Source: Colwellia sp. (GTDB lineage Bacteria; Pseudomonadota; Gammaproteobacteria; Enterobacterales; Alteromonadaceae). From it: DNA of 64,000 nt. Location of the stretch: NCBI RefSeq assembly GCF_013214175.1, contig NZ_JABSPA010000002.1:1116001-1180000 (forward strand), read 5' to 3'. The notes under the pieces were generated by a model. It ran no database searches and was not told the DNA's origin. It saw nothing but the letters and a program-made list of their open reading frames with translations. A program made the position numbers and the translations under genes. Below are positions 26,203 to 34,585 of the stretch, in pieces (within the stretch, counting starts at the first letter, position 1; each line of letters starts with the position of its first letter).

Positions 26203-28755
26203 TTATAATGCTATTGACATGGCTAAATCAAATCCAGCTTGATGCTGGGGTTGAACTTGTTGCTCAGCCAAATATTCTACGGCAAGATACTTTTCTTTGT
26301 TGGTACTCATGCAACGCGCTAATGTCGTTAAGCGCGTTTGCTCTGTGCCCGCAATACCTTTATCAGACGCACCGCTTAAGGTATCCATTTCCTGTGAATT
26401 CACAAACCAATGACAATTATCTTTATGCCTTGAACCTGCGACATAGCTTGCAGATCTGTCCATGCCTGAGCTGTAATAAACAAAAACATCTCCATCAACC
26501 GTGCTGCCTTGACTCGCATAAACCGTTGTCGCATAAGATTGAACCATGAATAAACTTCCATGCTCATCACAATAATCCGAACGGTTAAATGAGACTGTGC
26601 GGCCATCATCACAGCGAATAGTAAAATGAATATCTTCGCCGTTTTGCTCAACAGACTCAATAGTGCCAAGTTGGCCGTTGGTTAAATCTTTTCGATAGTC
26701 GTTGCGGGTAAAGCGAATGCGCTCACCCATTGAAAATTGAAAGCTCATAATGTTCTTACCTACCACACAATCGAGTTCGATGTTTTCATTACCGAGATTG
26801 CCTTGTGCTTGATGGACTTGTCGTACTAAATCGTTCAGTGGTTTTACATCACGCCAACGCTGAGCCAATATCATCGTGTCTTTATCAGGATTATCTTGGC
26901 AATATTGTTGCCACCGTTTGACTAATTCCATTCGTGCTTGTTGAGCATCATCTGCGAAGCTGAGTAGTTCACGTTGTTTATGAGCCAATAACGCGTCCAT
27001 TGCATTCCCTGTGCGTAATTGGCCAACAGCCTCACACGCCCAAGGCTCACGTTGTCGCCGTATGGTTTTTACTCTGGCACAACCTTGCCGTTGTGATAAA
27101 TACCGTAAACTTCCTGTGTGAGTAATTGCATCGAGTTGCTGCTGCTCACCCACTAAAATGAGTTTACCTCCTGCGTTGTATATCGCGGTCATTAGTGTGT
27201 TTAAATCGGGGCTTGATAGTTGACCCGCTTCATCGACGACCACCACGGTATTCGTCAATTTTGTTTTACCACTTTCAAGTTCAATTAATAACTTCGCCAA
27301 AGTACTTGAGATAATGCCTGTCTCCTCTTCGAGCTGTTTAGCTGCTTGGCGGGCAATAGTCGCGCCTATCACCTTAAACCCCGCACTTTCATAAGCGATT
27401 TTTACTGCTTGTGTTGAGGTTGATTTACCCGCTCCTGCGGCTCCTTGTAATATGTCTAAACTGGTTTGACACATTGAAAAAACGCCTTCTATTTGCTCAT
27501 CAGATAGAGAAAAATCTTGGTTAGCTGCTTGTTGGCTTACTGCATTTAAAATGGTGTGCTCAGGCAATTGATAATGGTTTTGTTGTTGTAGTTTGTCGGC
27601 ATATTCAATCAGTGTTTTTTCAAGTGCTATCATCGCAGGAGTTGAAAATAATTGATTGTTGTTCATATCGATCCCTAAAAAAACAACCTCTTGTTGCTCA
27701 ATCATTGTTTGTACAGTGTACTCAATTTCACATAAATCGGTATGTTGCCACTGGGCTTCAATGGCAACTGCGGCATATAAATCTTGTAGGCGAAACACTG
27801 CTTGTTTTTCAACAACGCGCTCAACAATCGATGACAAAGGCAGTGGCATAGGGATAACTTCAACATTTTTGTCTTGTATTGATGCTAAATGTTTTGAAGT
27901 AAACCCTAAGGTATTTAGCATGCTGTGCCATTCTTTAAACAATGCCGGTCTATCAATTTTTTGTTTATGAGCGCGCGTTTTTAATGCAATGGCATCTCCT
28001 ATTTTAGAAGAGCTATTACTGACATTAAGAGCTTCCATCACCGCTTCAATCGCTTGTGCTCTTTTGGAAAAATGCCGACAAATGCTACGGCTTACGCCTT
28101 TAACTTCAAAATGATCTTTGCCGTCAGGTTGCTCAATATGAAAGCCCATATCACGCAAGTGATTTGCTAATGTCGCACGGTAAACCGCTCCTGCGGCTTT
28201 TTGCCATAAAAACAAATGGCGAGATTCTAACGTCCCCCACGTTCCATCATGGCGAGGTGCAATGTTCCCTATAAGGCAGTGGGTATGTAATTGTGGATCG
28301 CGAGCACGAGAAGTACAGTGATCAAATAACGCAGCAACAAGGCCTACAACGGATTCTTGCTGTTTTCCTCCGTGACCTCTTCGCGTGATAGCTGCATGTT
28401 GCTCAATAAATCGTAATGCGTGTTTAACTGCTTTTAATTGTCCTGCTTGAATTTCTTGTCTGCTTTTTTCATCAGACAGTGCCCAGACAAGTGATAATGA
28501 TTTTGGGGCTGAAAAGGTTAGATCCCATCCTGCGCGATGTTTATTACCATGGTTTTCGCACAGAGGTGTACCATCAGGTGCATATCCCCTAAAGACATTG
28601 CGGTAGTCTTTGGTATCAACATTATCAGTTAAACCTAAGCAACGAGCACCTAGGCCAGCCCAATTGCCTTTAGGCTCTCCTCCTGAAATGTAATAATCTT
28701 CTTTGGCTAAATCACTATAATAGTCGAGGCTATTGATCGCATTCATTGATAGCAT
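26203..28755 (-). CDS. MobF/TrwC-type conjugative relaxase with helicase domain
   Basis: 850 residues from ATG 28755 (GGAGAGAG upstream; ten upstream codons are also open). The relaxase domain has tyrosines in SLDYYSDLAKEDYY and the three-His metal site DPQLHTHCLIGN; the helicase half has Walker A LQGAAGAGKSTS, motif II VVVVDEAGQL and later RecD-like motifs (SYATTVYASQGSTVDGDVF). It would nick oriT, stay covalently bound to the strand and unwind it. It overlaps the coupling-protein gene by 26 bp. It is shorter than R388 TrwC (about 966 residues). Confidence 0.92.
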   Translation of the reverse strand: MLSMNAINSLDYYSDLAKEDYYISGGEPKGNWAGLGARCLGLTDNVDTKDYRNVFRGYAPDGTPLCENHGNKHRAGWDLTFSAPKSLSLVWALSDEKSRQEIQAGQLKAVKHALRFIEQHAAITRRGHGGKQQESVVGLVAALFDHCTSRARDPQLHTHCLIGNIAPRHDGTWGTLESRHLFLWQKAAGAVYRATLANHLRDMGFHIEQPDGKDHFEVKGVSRSICRHFSKRAQAIEAVMEALNVSNSSSKIGDAIALKTRAHKQKIDRPALFKEWHSMLNTLGFTSKHLASIQDKNVEVIPMPLPLSSIVERVVEKQAVFRLQDLYAAVAIEAQWQHTDLCEIEYTVQTMIEQQEVVFLGIDMNNNQLFSTPAMIALEKTLIEYADKLQQQNHYQLPEHTILNAVSQQAANQDFSLSDEQIEGVFSMCQTSLDILQGAAGAGKSTSTQAVKIAYESAGFKVIGATIARQAAKQLEEETGIISSTLAKLLIELESGKTKLTNTVVVVDEAGQLSSPDLNTLMTAIYNAGGKLILVGEQQQLDAITHTGSLRYLSQRQGCARVKTIRRQREPWACEAVGQLRTGNAMDALLAHKQRELLSFADDAQQARMELVKRWQQYCQDNPDKDTMILAQRWRDVKPLNDLVRQVHQAQGNLGNENIELDCVVGKNIMSFQFSMGERIRFTRNDYRKDLTNGQLGTIESVEQNGEDIHFTIRCDDGRTVSFNRSDYCDEHGSLFMVQSYATTVYASQGSTVDGDVFVYYSSGMDRSASYVAGSRHKDNCHWFVNSQEMDTLSGASDKGIAGTEQTRLTTLARCMSTNKEKYLAVEYLAEQQVQPQHQAGFDLAMSIAL

Positions 28756-30493
28756 GATGCTCTCTCCTTGCTTGTAGTTGCTCACGTCGAGTAAGTGTCT
28801 GATCTGTTGATGTCATTGCGGGTTTAGCGGTATCGCTTAGCCATGGTGCTGGGCAATGCTCTTGGGCTTTATTAGGGAGCATAACAATAGGCCAACGTAA
28901 TCTGTAAACCGCTTGATAGCTTGGTATCAATAAATACCCTTCAACGCCTTTACTGCTTGCTTGAGGAAGTTGTACTAAATCTGAAGGTGTCACTAATGCT
29001 TGTGTATCATGCTGCCAATTTCCTTGTCCATTGGTTGTATTACTTGGGCGTTCAACTTCACGTTCACCAAACGTTTTAGCGGTATAATGTGAGGTCTCAC
29101 CAGACGCTCCCAAACGCATTGAAATAAACAAAGTAAACATGTTTAGTAATGTGTCAGCACCGTGCTCGGTGTAAAGCTGTTTTAGCTGTGATATCGACTG
29201 AGTGCCCATGACGATTCGACACCCTTTACTGCGTCCTAGGCTCATCCATTCCATCAACGCATCGTTGCGTGGTAAATTGCCCAACTCATCAATAAATAAC
29301 CATAATTCGCGCTTGCTGTCATTACACTGGGATAAGATGTTTGCGGTCATAAGAGCAATGAGCGTATTAGCTAGAGGTGCGCCAATGTCCTTATATCTTT
29401 TGTCTGCTTGCACTAAAATGATGGGTTTGTCAGTATCGACTTGCTCTACCCATTTGTTAATTGAAAAGCCATTTTCATAAGCACGTGGCCAGGCTTTAGC
29501 GAGGGTGAATATCCACCCGAGCGAGCCAAGCAGTTGTGCGAAAAAACTTTGGGTCGTTTTGCTATTCTCAACAATAAATCGAGCGGCACGCGGGTAATGT
29601 TGTGTTAGCTGTTTATTGAGTGTGACTTCATCAAGAGACAATATTTGGGCAAGTTCAGCCCATCCCCATGTTGATGTAGTTCGATTTAATATTTCTATCA
29701 TGCCAACCAAAATCATACGAGCGCCATTGCTCCATAAAGGGTCGTTAGAATCAACAATTATGTTCTCAGCGATAAGTTGTGCTCGTGAAGCTGTATTAGC
29801 ATCTGCACTGATGTCCCATGCTTGACTGCGTGCATCCCACGGTGCAATCAAAATACAGTTTGTTGATGAATAAAAAAGTGAGGTAAACTCTCTCTTTTCA
29901 TCATAAATGAAAACACGTTCACCGCGGTCAATAACTTGTTGCATAATTGGAATAATGGACATGGTTTTGCCTGTGCCTTGTGCGCCAACGACCGCCACAT
30001 TACCACTTTCTCGTGCACGTGTTATGGCGATGTCAGGATGTATATTTAACCCTTGTCGATGCTGCTCTGACAGCTCTTTTTTTAGTTGTTGCTTAGCGTG
30101 TTTTTGTGCTGTTTGGTAAAAATACAAACGCGCACCAGAGATGTGCTTTAATCGATCTTGACCTCCAGGATAATAAAAAGAACGACCAACAATAAAAGCT
30201 AAATACAGTGCGGTGATAAGTGGCAATGTGAGGTGAGCAACAAAGTGTATGTGATACTCAGCAATCGATTGCCAATAGTGGTGCCACTCATAGGTGCTTC
30301 GATATAAAGACAAATCGATTAACGCATCCATAAAATAAGGGACGTGAGAGGAAAACCGCCCCCAATTTGAGCCAAGGTGCCATGTGTAATTTAACAGCAC
30401 AGCATAGGTTATGATAAACGTGATAATTGCCATGAGGGCAATGTCGACCCAGTTTTGACGACGTACTGACGGAGGAAGGTTGCTCATCACCAT
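28730..30493 (-). CDS. TrwB/TraD-type type IV coupling protein
   Basis: 587 residues. Two N-terminal membrane segments (about 16-38 and 85-103) anchor a cytosolic motor with Walker A VVGAQGTGKTMS and Walker B LWLFIDELGNLPR, plus the TQSISQLKQLY stretch seen in VirD4/TrwB proteins. It would recruit the relaxosome to a type IV secretion channel. Two starts are possible (30493 and 30487); both abut the stop of the upstream accessory gene, giving coupled translation. No secretion-channel genes occur in the island. Confidence 0.9.
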   Translation of the reverse strand: MVMSNLPPSVRRQNWVDIALMAIITFIITYAVLLNYTWHLGSNWGRFSSHVPYFMDALIDLSLYRSTYEWHHYWQSIAEYHIHFVAHLTLPLITALYLAFIVGRSFYYPGGQDRLKHISGARLYFYQTAQKHAKQQLKKELSEQHRQGLNIHPDIAITRARESGNVAVVGAQGTGKTMSIIPIMQQVIDRGERVFIYDEKREFTSLFYSSTNCILIAPWDARSQAWDISADANTASRAQLIAENIIVDSNDPLWSNGARMILVGMIEILNRTTSTWGWAELAQILSLDEVTLNKQLTQHYPRAARFIVENSKTTQSFFAQLLGSLGWIFTLAKAWPRAYENGFSINKWVEQVDTDKPIILVQADKRYKDIGAPLANTLIALMTANILSQCNDSKRELWLFIDELGNLPRNDALMEWMSLGRSKGCRIVMGTQSISQLKQLYTEHGADTLLNMFTLFISMRLGASGETSHYTAKTFGEREVERPSNTTNGQGNWQHDTQALVTPSDLVQLPQASSKGVEGYLLIPSYQAVYRLRWPIVMLPNKAQEHCPAPWLSDTAKPAMTSTDQTLTRREQLQARREHHAINECDQ

Positions 30494-30768
30494 TTCACTC
30501 CTAATTCATGCAGTTGTTTCATTGCGTGCTGACGTTCATCAGCTTTAAGACCAAGGGTAGTACTAAGCATCTCAAATGTGTTTTTACGTTGACGTTGTTC
30601 GAGCCTTAACAGCAATTGTTGTATTTGTTGCTGCTGTTGATAGTGCGCCCATGATTTGCGGATCATGTCCGCTACAGAGCAACCGCGTAGCTCTGATTGT
30701 TGTAGTAATAGCAAGTGATCTTCCTTTGAAAAACGAACGGTGACAGCCTTGTCTAGTGGTTTGCTCAT
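30487..30768 (-). CDS. Ribbon-helix-helix relaxosome accessory protein (TrwA-like)
   Basis: 93 residues with KAVTVRFSKEDHLLLLQQSELRGCSVADMIRKSW, a ribbon-helix-helix fold at the N-terminus, then a Gln-rich helix. Accessory proteins of this type bind oriT, bend it and repress their own operon. It is the first gene of the RHH-coupling protein-relaxase transcript (RBS GGAG) and directly follows the candidate oriT, the same order as trwA-trwB-trwC of R388. Confidence 0.82.
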   Translation of the reverse strand: MSKPLDKAVTVRFSKEDHLLLLQQSELRGCSVADMIRKSWAHYQQQQQIQQLLLRLEQRQRKNTFEMLSTTLGLKADERQHAMKQLHELGVKW

Positions 30769-30807
30769 GATGAATACTCCGAAAACATGAATGAATTAAG
30801 TAGGTTA

Positions 30808-30843
30808 GGTGCGCTAAACTAAGCGCACCGATGCGGTAAACCG
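30808..30843. other. Candidate origin of transfer (oriT) upstream of the mobilisation operon
   Basis: A perfect 8-bp inverted repeat GGTGCGCT-6 nt-AGCGCACC (30808-30829) is followed by CGGT-AA-ACCG (30834-30843) and then, 12 nt on, ATATAGCC. Position (just upstream of the TrwA-like gene) and the GC-rich hairpin with a downstream ATAGCC resemble R388-type oriT. The nick site cannot be placed from the sequence alone. Confidence 0.5.
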
Positions 30844-30929
30844 ATACATGGATATAGCCTTTAGTTACAGCTTATCTGGGGCGATGACAAGTAGGCAGCG
30901 CTTCCACCAACGGTGAGTAGCGTTTGAGT

Positions 30930-31427
30930 TCAATATCTGTGTTTAATATCTTGAAAGAAATCAGTGACACTCTCGTGTGCAATATCATGGTCTAGTGCCC
31001 ATTTGCAAAACACTTCGGGCACCATAAACTCGACTGATAAAGGCTTCATAAACCGTAATATGCTTTGAAATTTAGCATCGTAGCGTTCGTGATAGATGAT
31101 AGGGAATTCTATTGCAAAGTGTTTAAAGAGAAACGGATCAAAGCCACAAGATAGACAGGTAGCTTCGTGTAGCGTCCAAAATTCTTTATCTTGATATTCG
31201 ATTTGTATCAACTGATTAATGAATTGTGAAGGACTCTCAAAAGTGCTCTTTATTTGTCGCTCAATGTAATCCATTAGCTCGCAAATCGCAGGCTGTTTCA
31301 TCAATGTGTCAAATGTGATGTTGGTTTGAAGCTGTTGAGCTTCTCGTACAGTTCTGAAAACTAAGGCATTGATCGCGTTAAATTCATCCGACTGATATTC
31401 AGGTGTTGCTGAGCTTTTATCATCCAT
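30930..31427 (-). CDS. Hypothetical island protein
   Basis: 165 residues, soluble, with a good ribosome binding site (GAGGA). A central segment WTLHEATCLSCGFDPFLFKH has two cysteines; the rest is helical and acidic at the start. I recognise no family. It lies 18 bp downstream of the AlpA-like gene in the same direction, so it belongs to the same transcript and may serve island maintenance or replication. Confidence 0.68.
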   Translation of the reverse strand: MDDKSSATPEYQSDEFNAINALVFRTVREAQQLQTNITFDTLMKQPAICELMDYIERQIKSTFESPSQFINQLIQIEYQDKEFWTLHEATCLSCGFDPFLFKHFAIEFPIIYHERYDAKFQSILRFMKPLSVEFMVPEVFCKWALDHDIAHESVTDFFQDIKHRY

Positions 31428-31445
31428 GATAAAAATCCTCGTAGG

Positions 31446-31634
31446 TTAGTTAGTGTTTGTTAATGATTGCAAATAATCGTTTATATCCGCTCGGATCCAG
31501 CGTTTTGAACGCGAATTTATAGTTACCATTTTAGGCAAGTTTCCTTGCTTCAACATACGCCAAATCGTTACTTTACTGATGTTCAGCTTCTTCGAAAGCT
31601 GGTCTTGGGTGACGAAATCATCTTCGAAATACAT
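31446..31634 (-). CDS. AlpA/MerR-like excisionase-type regulator
   Basis: 62 residues, essentially one helix-turn-helix: DFVTQDQLSKKLNISKVTIW, RMLKQGNLP, then the SRSKRWIRADINDYL wing. AlpA-type proteins activate island integrases or act as directionality factors in excision. RBS AAAGGA is well placed. It is the first gene of a minus-strand pair and is divergent from the Ntn-hydrolase-like gene. Confidence 0.82.
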   Translation of the reverse strand: MYFEDDFVTQDQLSKKLNISKVTIWRMLKQGNLPKMVTINSRSKRWIRADINDYLQSLTNTN

Positions 31635-31799
31635 GCAAAATCCTTTCTGCTAGTTATTTGAGGCTATATATACTAGTGCATTATTTTCTTTTATTTCGTT
31701 TATTTTCAATTAATTGTTTTTCTAAGCGTAAGTTGTTGTTTATAAGGTGTTATGAATTTATAGTGACACTTTTTAAGTGGATTGAGGTAATAGGTTAAA

Positions 31800-33377
31800 A
31801 TGACTTTTTGTATAGGGTGGAAAACACCAATATCTTCTTTTATCATTGGTGATAGTGCAGTAACTTCCTATGATGTAAGTGCTAACCATGCAGGGTCTGA
31901 AAGTTCTTTTAAAGAACCTCAGGGAAATTTAAAGCAAGGTGAGTATATATTTGAAGGTGCTTACAAAGTTCTTTCAGATAAGGGGGTCGGGTTTGCACTA
32001 GCAGGGAACTCAGTCTTTGGAATACAACTCATCAATGAAATTACTATGCGTCTAGAGCTAGGTCTAGATATTCAAACAGCTCTGACTCACGCTGTGAATA
32101 ACTATCAAGATTTCTCCTCGAAACCCTCCATCGAAATTCTTATATCGTACTTTGATGGAGAGCCTCAATTATTCACTTTAAAGAACAAAAGAACGCAATT
32201 TCTAAAAGAGGAGAATGGTTTAACTATAATAGGAACTCCATTGCCCGTGCTAGTCCAAGCTGTAAATGATATTCACTTTACATCAACAAACTTTTGGTTA
32301 GAACATGTAGGTTTACCAGAAAACGACGAAGTTTTTTTTATAAAGGTGTTAGCAACATTACAGGGGTTTAGCTCTCATTTTAATACAATGGCTGATGGGG
32401 TAGGAGGAGCATATACAGGGTTATATATAAATAAGAGTGGTGTAAACCTTCAACAAGACATTTGCTACGTTATTACAGGAGAAAATCCTGAGCACGATAC
32501 GTTAAAATTAGCATCTGTTCATGTCAATGAATACCTATTGTGTATTGTTAATACAAACTCTGCAGCTCTTCTGATATCCAATAACCCAGGAAACACAACA
32601 CAAGAAGAAGCTGAACAATTTCACAAGAAATCGGTAAAAAATTTCGATGAGGGGCATTTTAAATATTTTATATTTATTAATACTTTTCTTCATGTTTCCA
32701 CAATAATTGATATCAACTTTAAGCATGAACATCAACTTTTGAATCTTGATATTAGGGAAGATAAACCAAAAACACTTGGCTTTTTTATGTCTCCTCAGCT
32801 GAAAGAGCTTATCAATGATAAGTATGAAGGTTTAGGAAAACCCCAAGAGCCAACGGTTTATTATATTCCATATTTACCTCCTGATCAGGGAGTTAGTCAA
32901 CAAGTTAAGGACCTAAAATTAAGGCCTCGAAATGAGCACTTATTAACTTCCGTAGATTTTAGGTACAAACTTATTATCAAAAATAACGATGATGAGGAAG
33001 TGTTTTTCGGCTCAGAAGATATAATACTCCCATTTTTAAAGCATTATAGAGAACAAAGTGAAATCACTGTTGTTGACTCGATCACGGACTTCATAGTATT
33101 GGAATATGAGTTAGGGAAAGTAACGTTCCCTGATGATTTTAATGAACTAGATACTCATTTTGAAAGTATTCCCCCTAAAGTTAGGAAGGAAGATATTTTT
33201 CTATTTGATGTGTACTGCAATGAATCAGGGGAACAGCCTATTTTTGTATCTGTTTTAGCAAAAAATAAAACAGAGGCAGATAAAAAGATTGCTGAAAAAA
33301 ATGTAAAAGAATTTGGTGAAGAAATACCCGTCATATATTCGGGGAAAATATTCTATCATCCTGCCTACAACAAGTAA
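31800..33377 (+). CDS. Stand-alone protein with HslV/proteasome-like Ntn-hydrolase N-terminus
   Basis: 525 residues. The N-terminus reads MTFCIGWKTPISSFIIGDSA: after Met removal Thr becomes residue 1 and the Asp of GDSAVT falls at 17, the spacing of proteasome beta/HslV subunits. GAYKVLSDKGVGFALAGNS fits the Lys33 region and the strand-Gly pattern of HslV, with about 20 extra residues before it. Residues about 2-200 thus look like a self-contained Ntn hydrolase. The remaining 300 residues match nothing I know. No hslU-like unfoldase is nearby. It is the last island gene before the right junction, and possible roles are protease effector or regulator. Confidence 0.65.
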   Translation: MTFCIGWKTPISSFIIGDSAVTSYDVSANHAGSESSFKEPQGNLKQGEYIFEGAYKVLSDKGVGFALAGNSVFGIQLINEITMRLELGLDIQTALTHAVNNYQDFSSKPSIEILISYFDGEPQLFTLKNKRTQFLKEENGLTIIGTPLPVLVQAVNDIHFTSTNFWLEHVGLPENDEVFFIKVLATLQGFSSHFNTMADGVGGAYTGLYINKSGVNLQQDICYVITGENPEHDTLKLASVHVNEYLLCIVNTNSAALLISNNPGNTTQEEAEQFHKKSVKNFDEGHFKYFIFINTFLHVSTIIDINFKHEHQLLNLDIREDKPKTLGFFMSPQLKELINDKYEGLGKPQEPTVYYIPYLPPDQGVSQQVKDLKLRPRNEHLLTSVDFRYKLIIKNNDDEEVFFGSEDIILPFLKHYREQSEITVVDSITDFIVLEYELGKVTFPDDFNELDTHFESIPPKVRKEDIFLFDVYCNESGEQPIFVSVLAKNKTEADKKIAEKNVKEFGEEIPVIYSGKIFYHPAYNK

Positions 33378-33641
33378 CTACTGACTATTCTAGGAACTTT
33401 ATTATGCAGGTGTTGCCATTTTTAAAAGGATAACGAACGTTAACTCTAGGTACTAAACAGCCCTTTCAAGGGCTGCTTTCGCCCGTTTAAGGTATTCATG
33501 AGCATTACTAAAACTACCGTTAGCTAGCTTTGAAATAGCGATAGTTAACTAACTAAATGTTCAATTGCAAAAATAAGTGTAGGTTTTGGTGTAGGTGTTT
33601 TTCCCTTCGCCTTTAAAAGCGTTTATTTAATTGAGATCAAC
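33378..33641. other. Right end of the island, non-coding
   Basis: Holds a perfect hairpin CAGCCCTT-TC-AAGGGCTG (33458-33475), possibly the terminator of the Ntn-like gene although the T-run is weak. It also holds a tandem TGTAGGTTT-like pair (33577-33596) matching the left end. A short minus-strand frame reading AISKLANGSFSNAHEYLKRA (stop at 33453) looks like the tail of a lost gene. Confidence 0.45.
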
Positions 33642-33693
33642 ACTGGCGCATCATAGGGGTGTGTGATGAAAGATCTTTTATGGCAGTGGTCAT
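33637..33693 (-). pseudogene. mutS: Displaced original 5' end of mutS
   Basis: On the minus strand ATG-to-TGA encodes MTTAIKDLSSHTPMMRQC, 18 residues. Residues KDLS-x-HTPMMRQ equal the start of the functional MutS 14 kb away ([11 protein letters not shown]), and the frame ends at once beyond the shared core. This is the orphaned native start of mutS, separated by island integration. It lies 134 bp after argO in the same direction, so native mutS transcription probably began in this interval or came from argO. Confidence 0.85.
33642..33657. other. Right attachment-site core (attR)
   Basis: The same 16 bases as 19458-19473 (ACTGGCGCATCATAGG), in the same orientation. They lie within the displaced mutS fragment and mark the right limit of the island. 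Confidence 0.75.
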
Positions 33694-33827
33694 GAAATGC
33701 TAAAACTCTTATGTTATTACAGGGTATTTATACCGATTGGTATTACCGCTCGATTATGCCATAAGGGCTATTAGCATTGCTTAACTTTTTAACAATTATT
33801 GTCAGCTATTATGTTCAGTTAAGGTAA

Positions 33828-34448
33828 TTAACTCGCCATCCAGCTATTAAACAGTGACCAAGCGACTAACCACATAACTAAGGCAATAATGATATCTATG
33901 GTCTTTTTAACTTTTGGTCTGCTTAACTGTTTGGAAAGTTTAGCTGCGCCAAGTGCTAAACAGCTAAACCACGTTAATGAACCCAATATGCAGCCAATAA
34001 GAAAATATACTTTTACTTCATCTGAGTATTGACCACCAACACTACCAATGACCATAACAGTATCAATATAAGCGTGTGGGTTTAAAAAAGTAACCGCCAA
34101 GGTTGTTAAGAAAACAATTTTGGCTGATTTCTTTTTCAAAACAGTATCAGCAGAACTACTATTTTGGCTGAATGCAGATTTCATTGACATTAAGCCATAA
34201 ACAGTTAGGAATATGATGCCACCCCAAGTAAGTATGTTGAATAAAGTCGCATTGTGTGAAAGTAAAATACTACCGCCAAGCACACCTAAACTAATTAATA
34301 TCGTATCGTAAAGTACAAAAAGAGCCGCAGTCATTTTGTGATGGTTTCGACTAATGCCTTGGTTAATCAGCATAGAATTTTGTGTGCCTATGGGCATGAT
34401 CATACTTAATGTTAGGGTAAAGCCTTTGGCTAAAACTAATAAGCTCAT
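33828..34448 (-). CDS. argO: LysE/ArgO-family arginine/lysine exporter
   Basis: 206 residues with six membrane segments. The N-terminal GFTLTLSMIMPIGTQNSMLINQGISR and central TFLNPHAYIDTVMVIG stretches are the LysE/ArgO signatures. It exports basic amino acids from the cytoplasm. It is divergent from an argP-type regulator, the usual genetic link, and lies immediately outside the island's right end. Confidence 0.92.
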   Translation of the reverse strand: MSLLVLAKGFTLTLSMIMPIGTQNSMLINQGISRNHHKMTAALFVLYDTILISLGVLGGSILLSHNATLFNILTWGGIIFLTVYGLMSMKSAFSQNSSSADTVLKKKSAKIVFLTTLAVTFLNPHAYIDTVMVIGSVGGQYSDEVKVYFLIGCILGSLTWFSCLALGAAKLSKQLSRPKVKKTIDIIIALVMWLVAWSLFNSWMAS

Positions 34449-34585
34449 AATGGTACTCAGTAAAATAGTCAGGGGTAGTTAATAAACGCTAGTTTGCACT
34501 AATTTTCAGTTTAATTATAATTAATAATAATCAACTATCATTAGTAAAACTTATGACTGGGGTTGTGGGTTAAGAAGAGGATCTC
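34449..34585. promoter_or_regulatory. argO/argP divergent control region
   Basis: 137 bp of very AT-rich DNA between the divergent exporter and LysR-type gene. By analogy with argO control in E. coli, ArgP should bind here and activate argO with arginine. No exact site was defined. Confidence 0.4.

Noticed and set aside
30834..30860. Exact placement of the relaxase nick site at ATATAGCC
   Set aside because: The similarity to the R388 nick region is only a few bases, so the site is left as part of a candidate oriT.
19758..33377. Island as a complete integrative conjugative element
   Set aside because: No type IV secretion (mating-pair) genes are present; only relaxase, coupling protein and accessory gene were found.
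33453..33548. Minus-strand frame reading AISKLANGSFSNAHEYLKRA as a gene
   Set aside because: It has no start codon and only about 31 codons after a stop; at most it is the tail of a lost gene, so it is mentioned only in the island-end entry.
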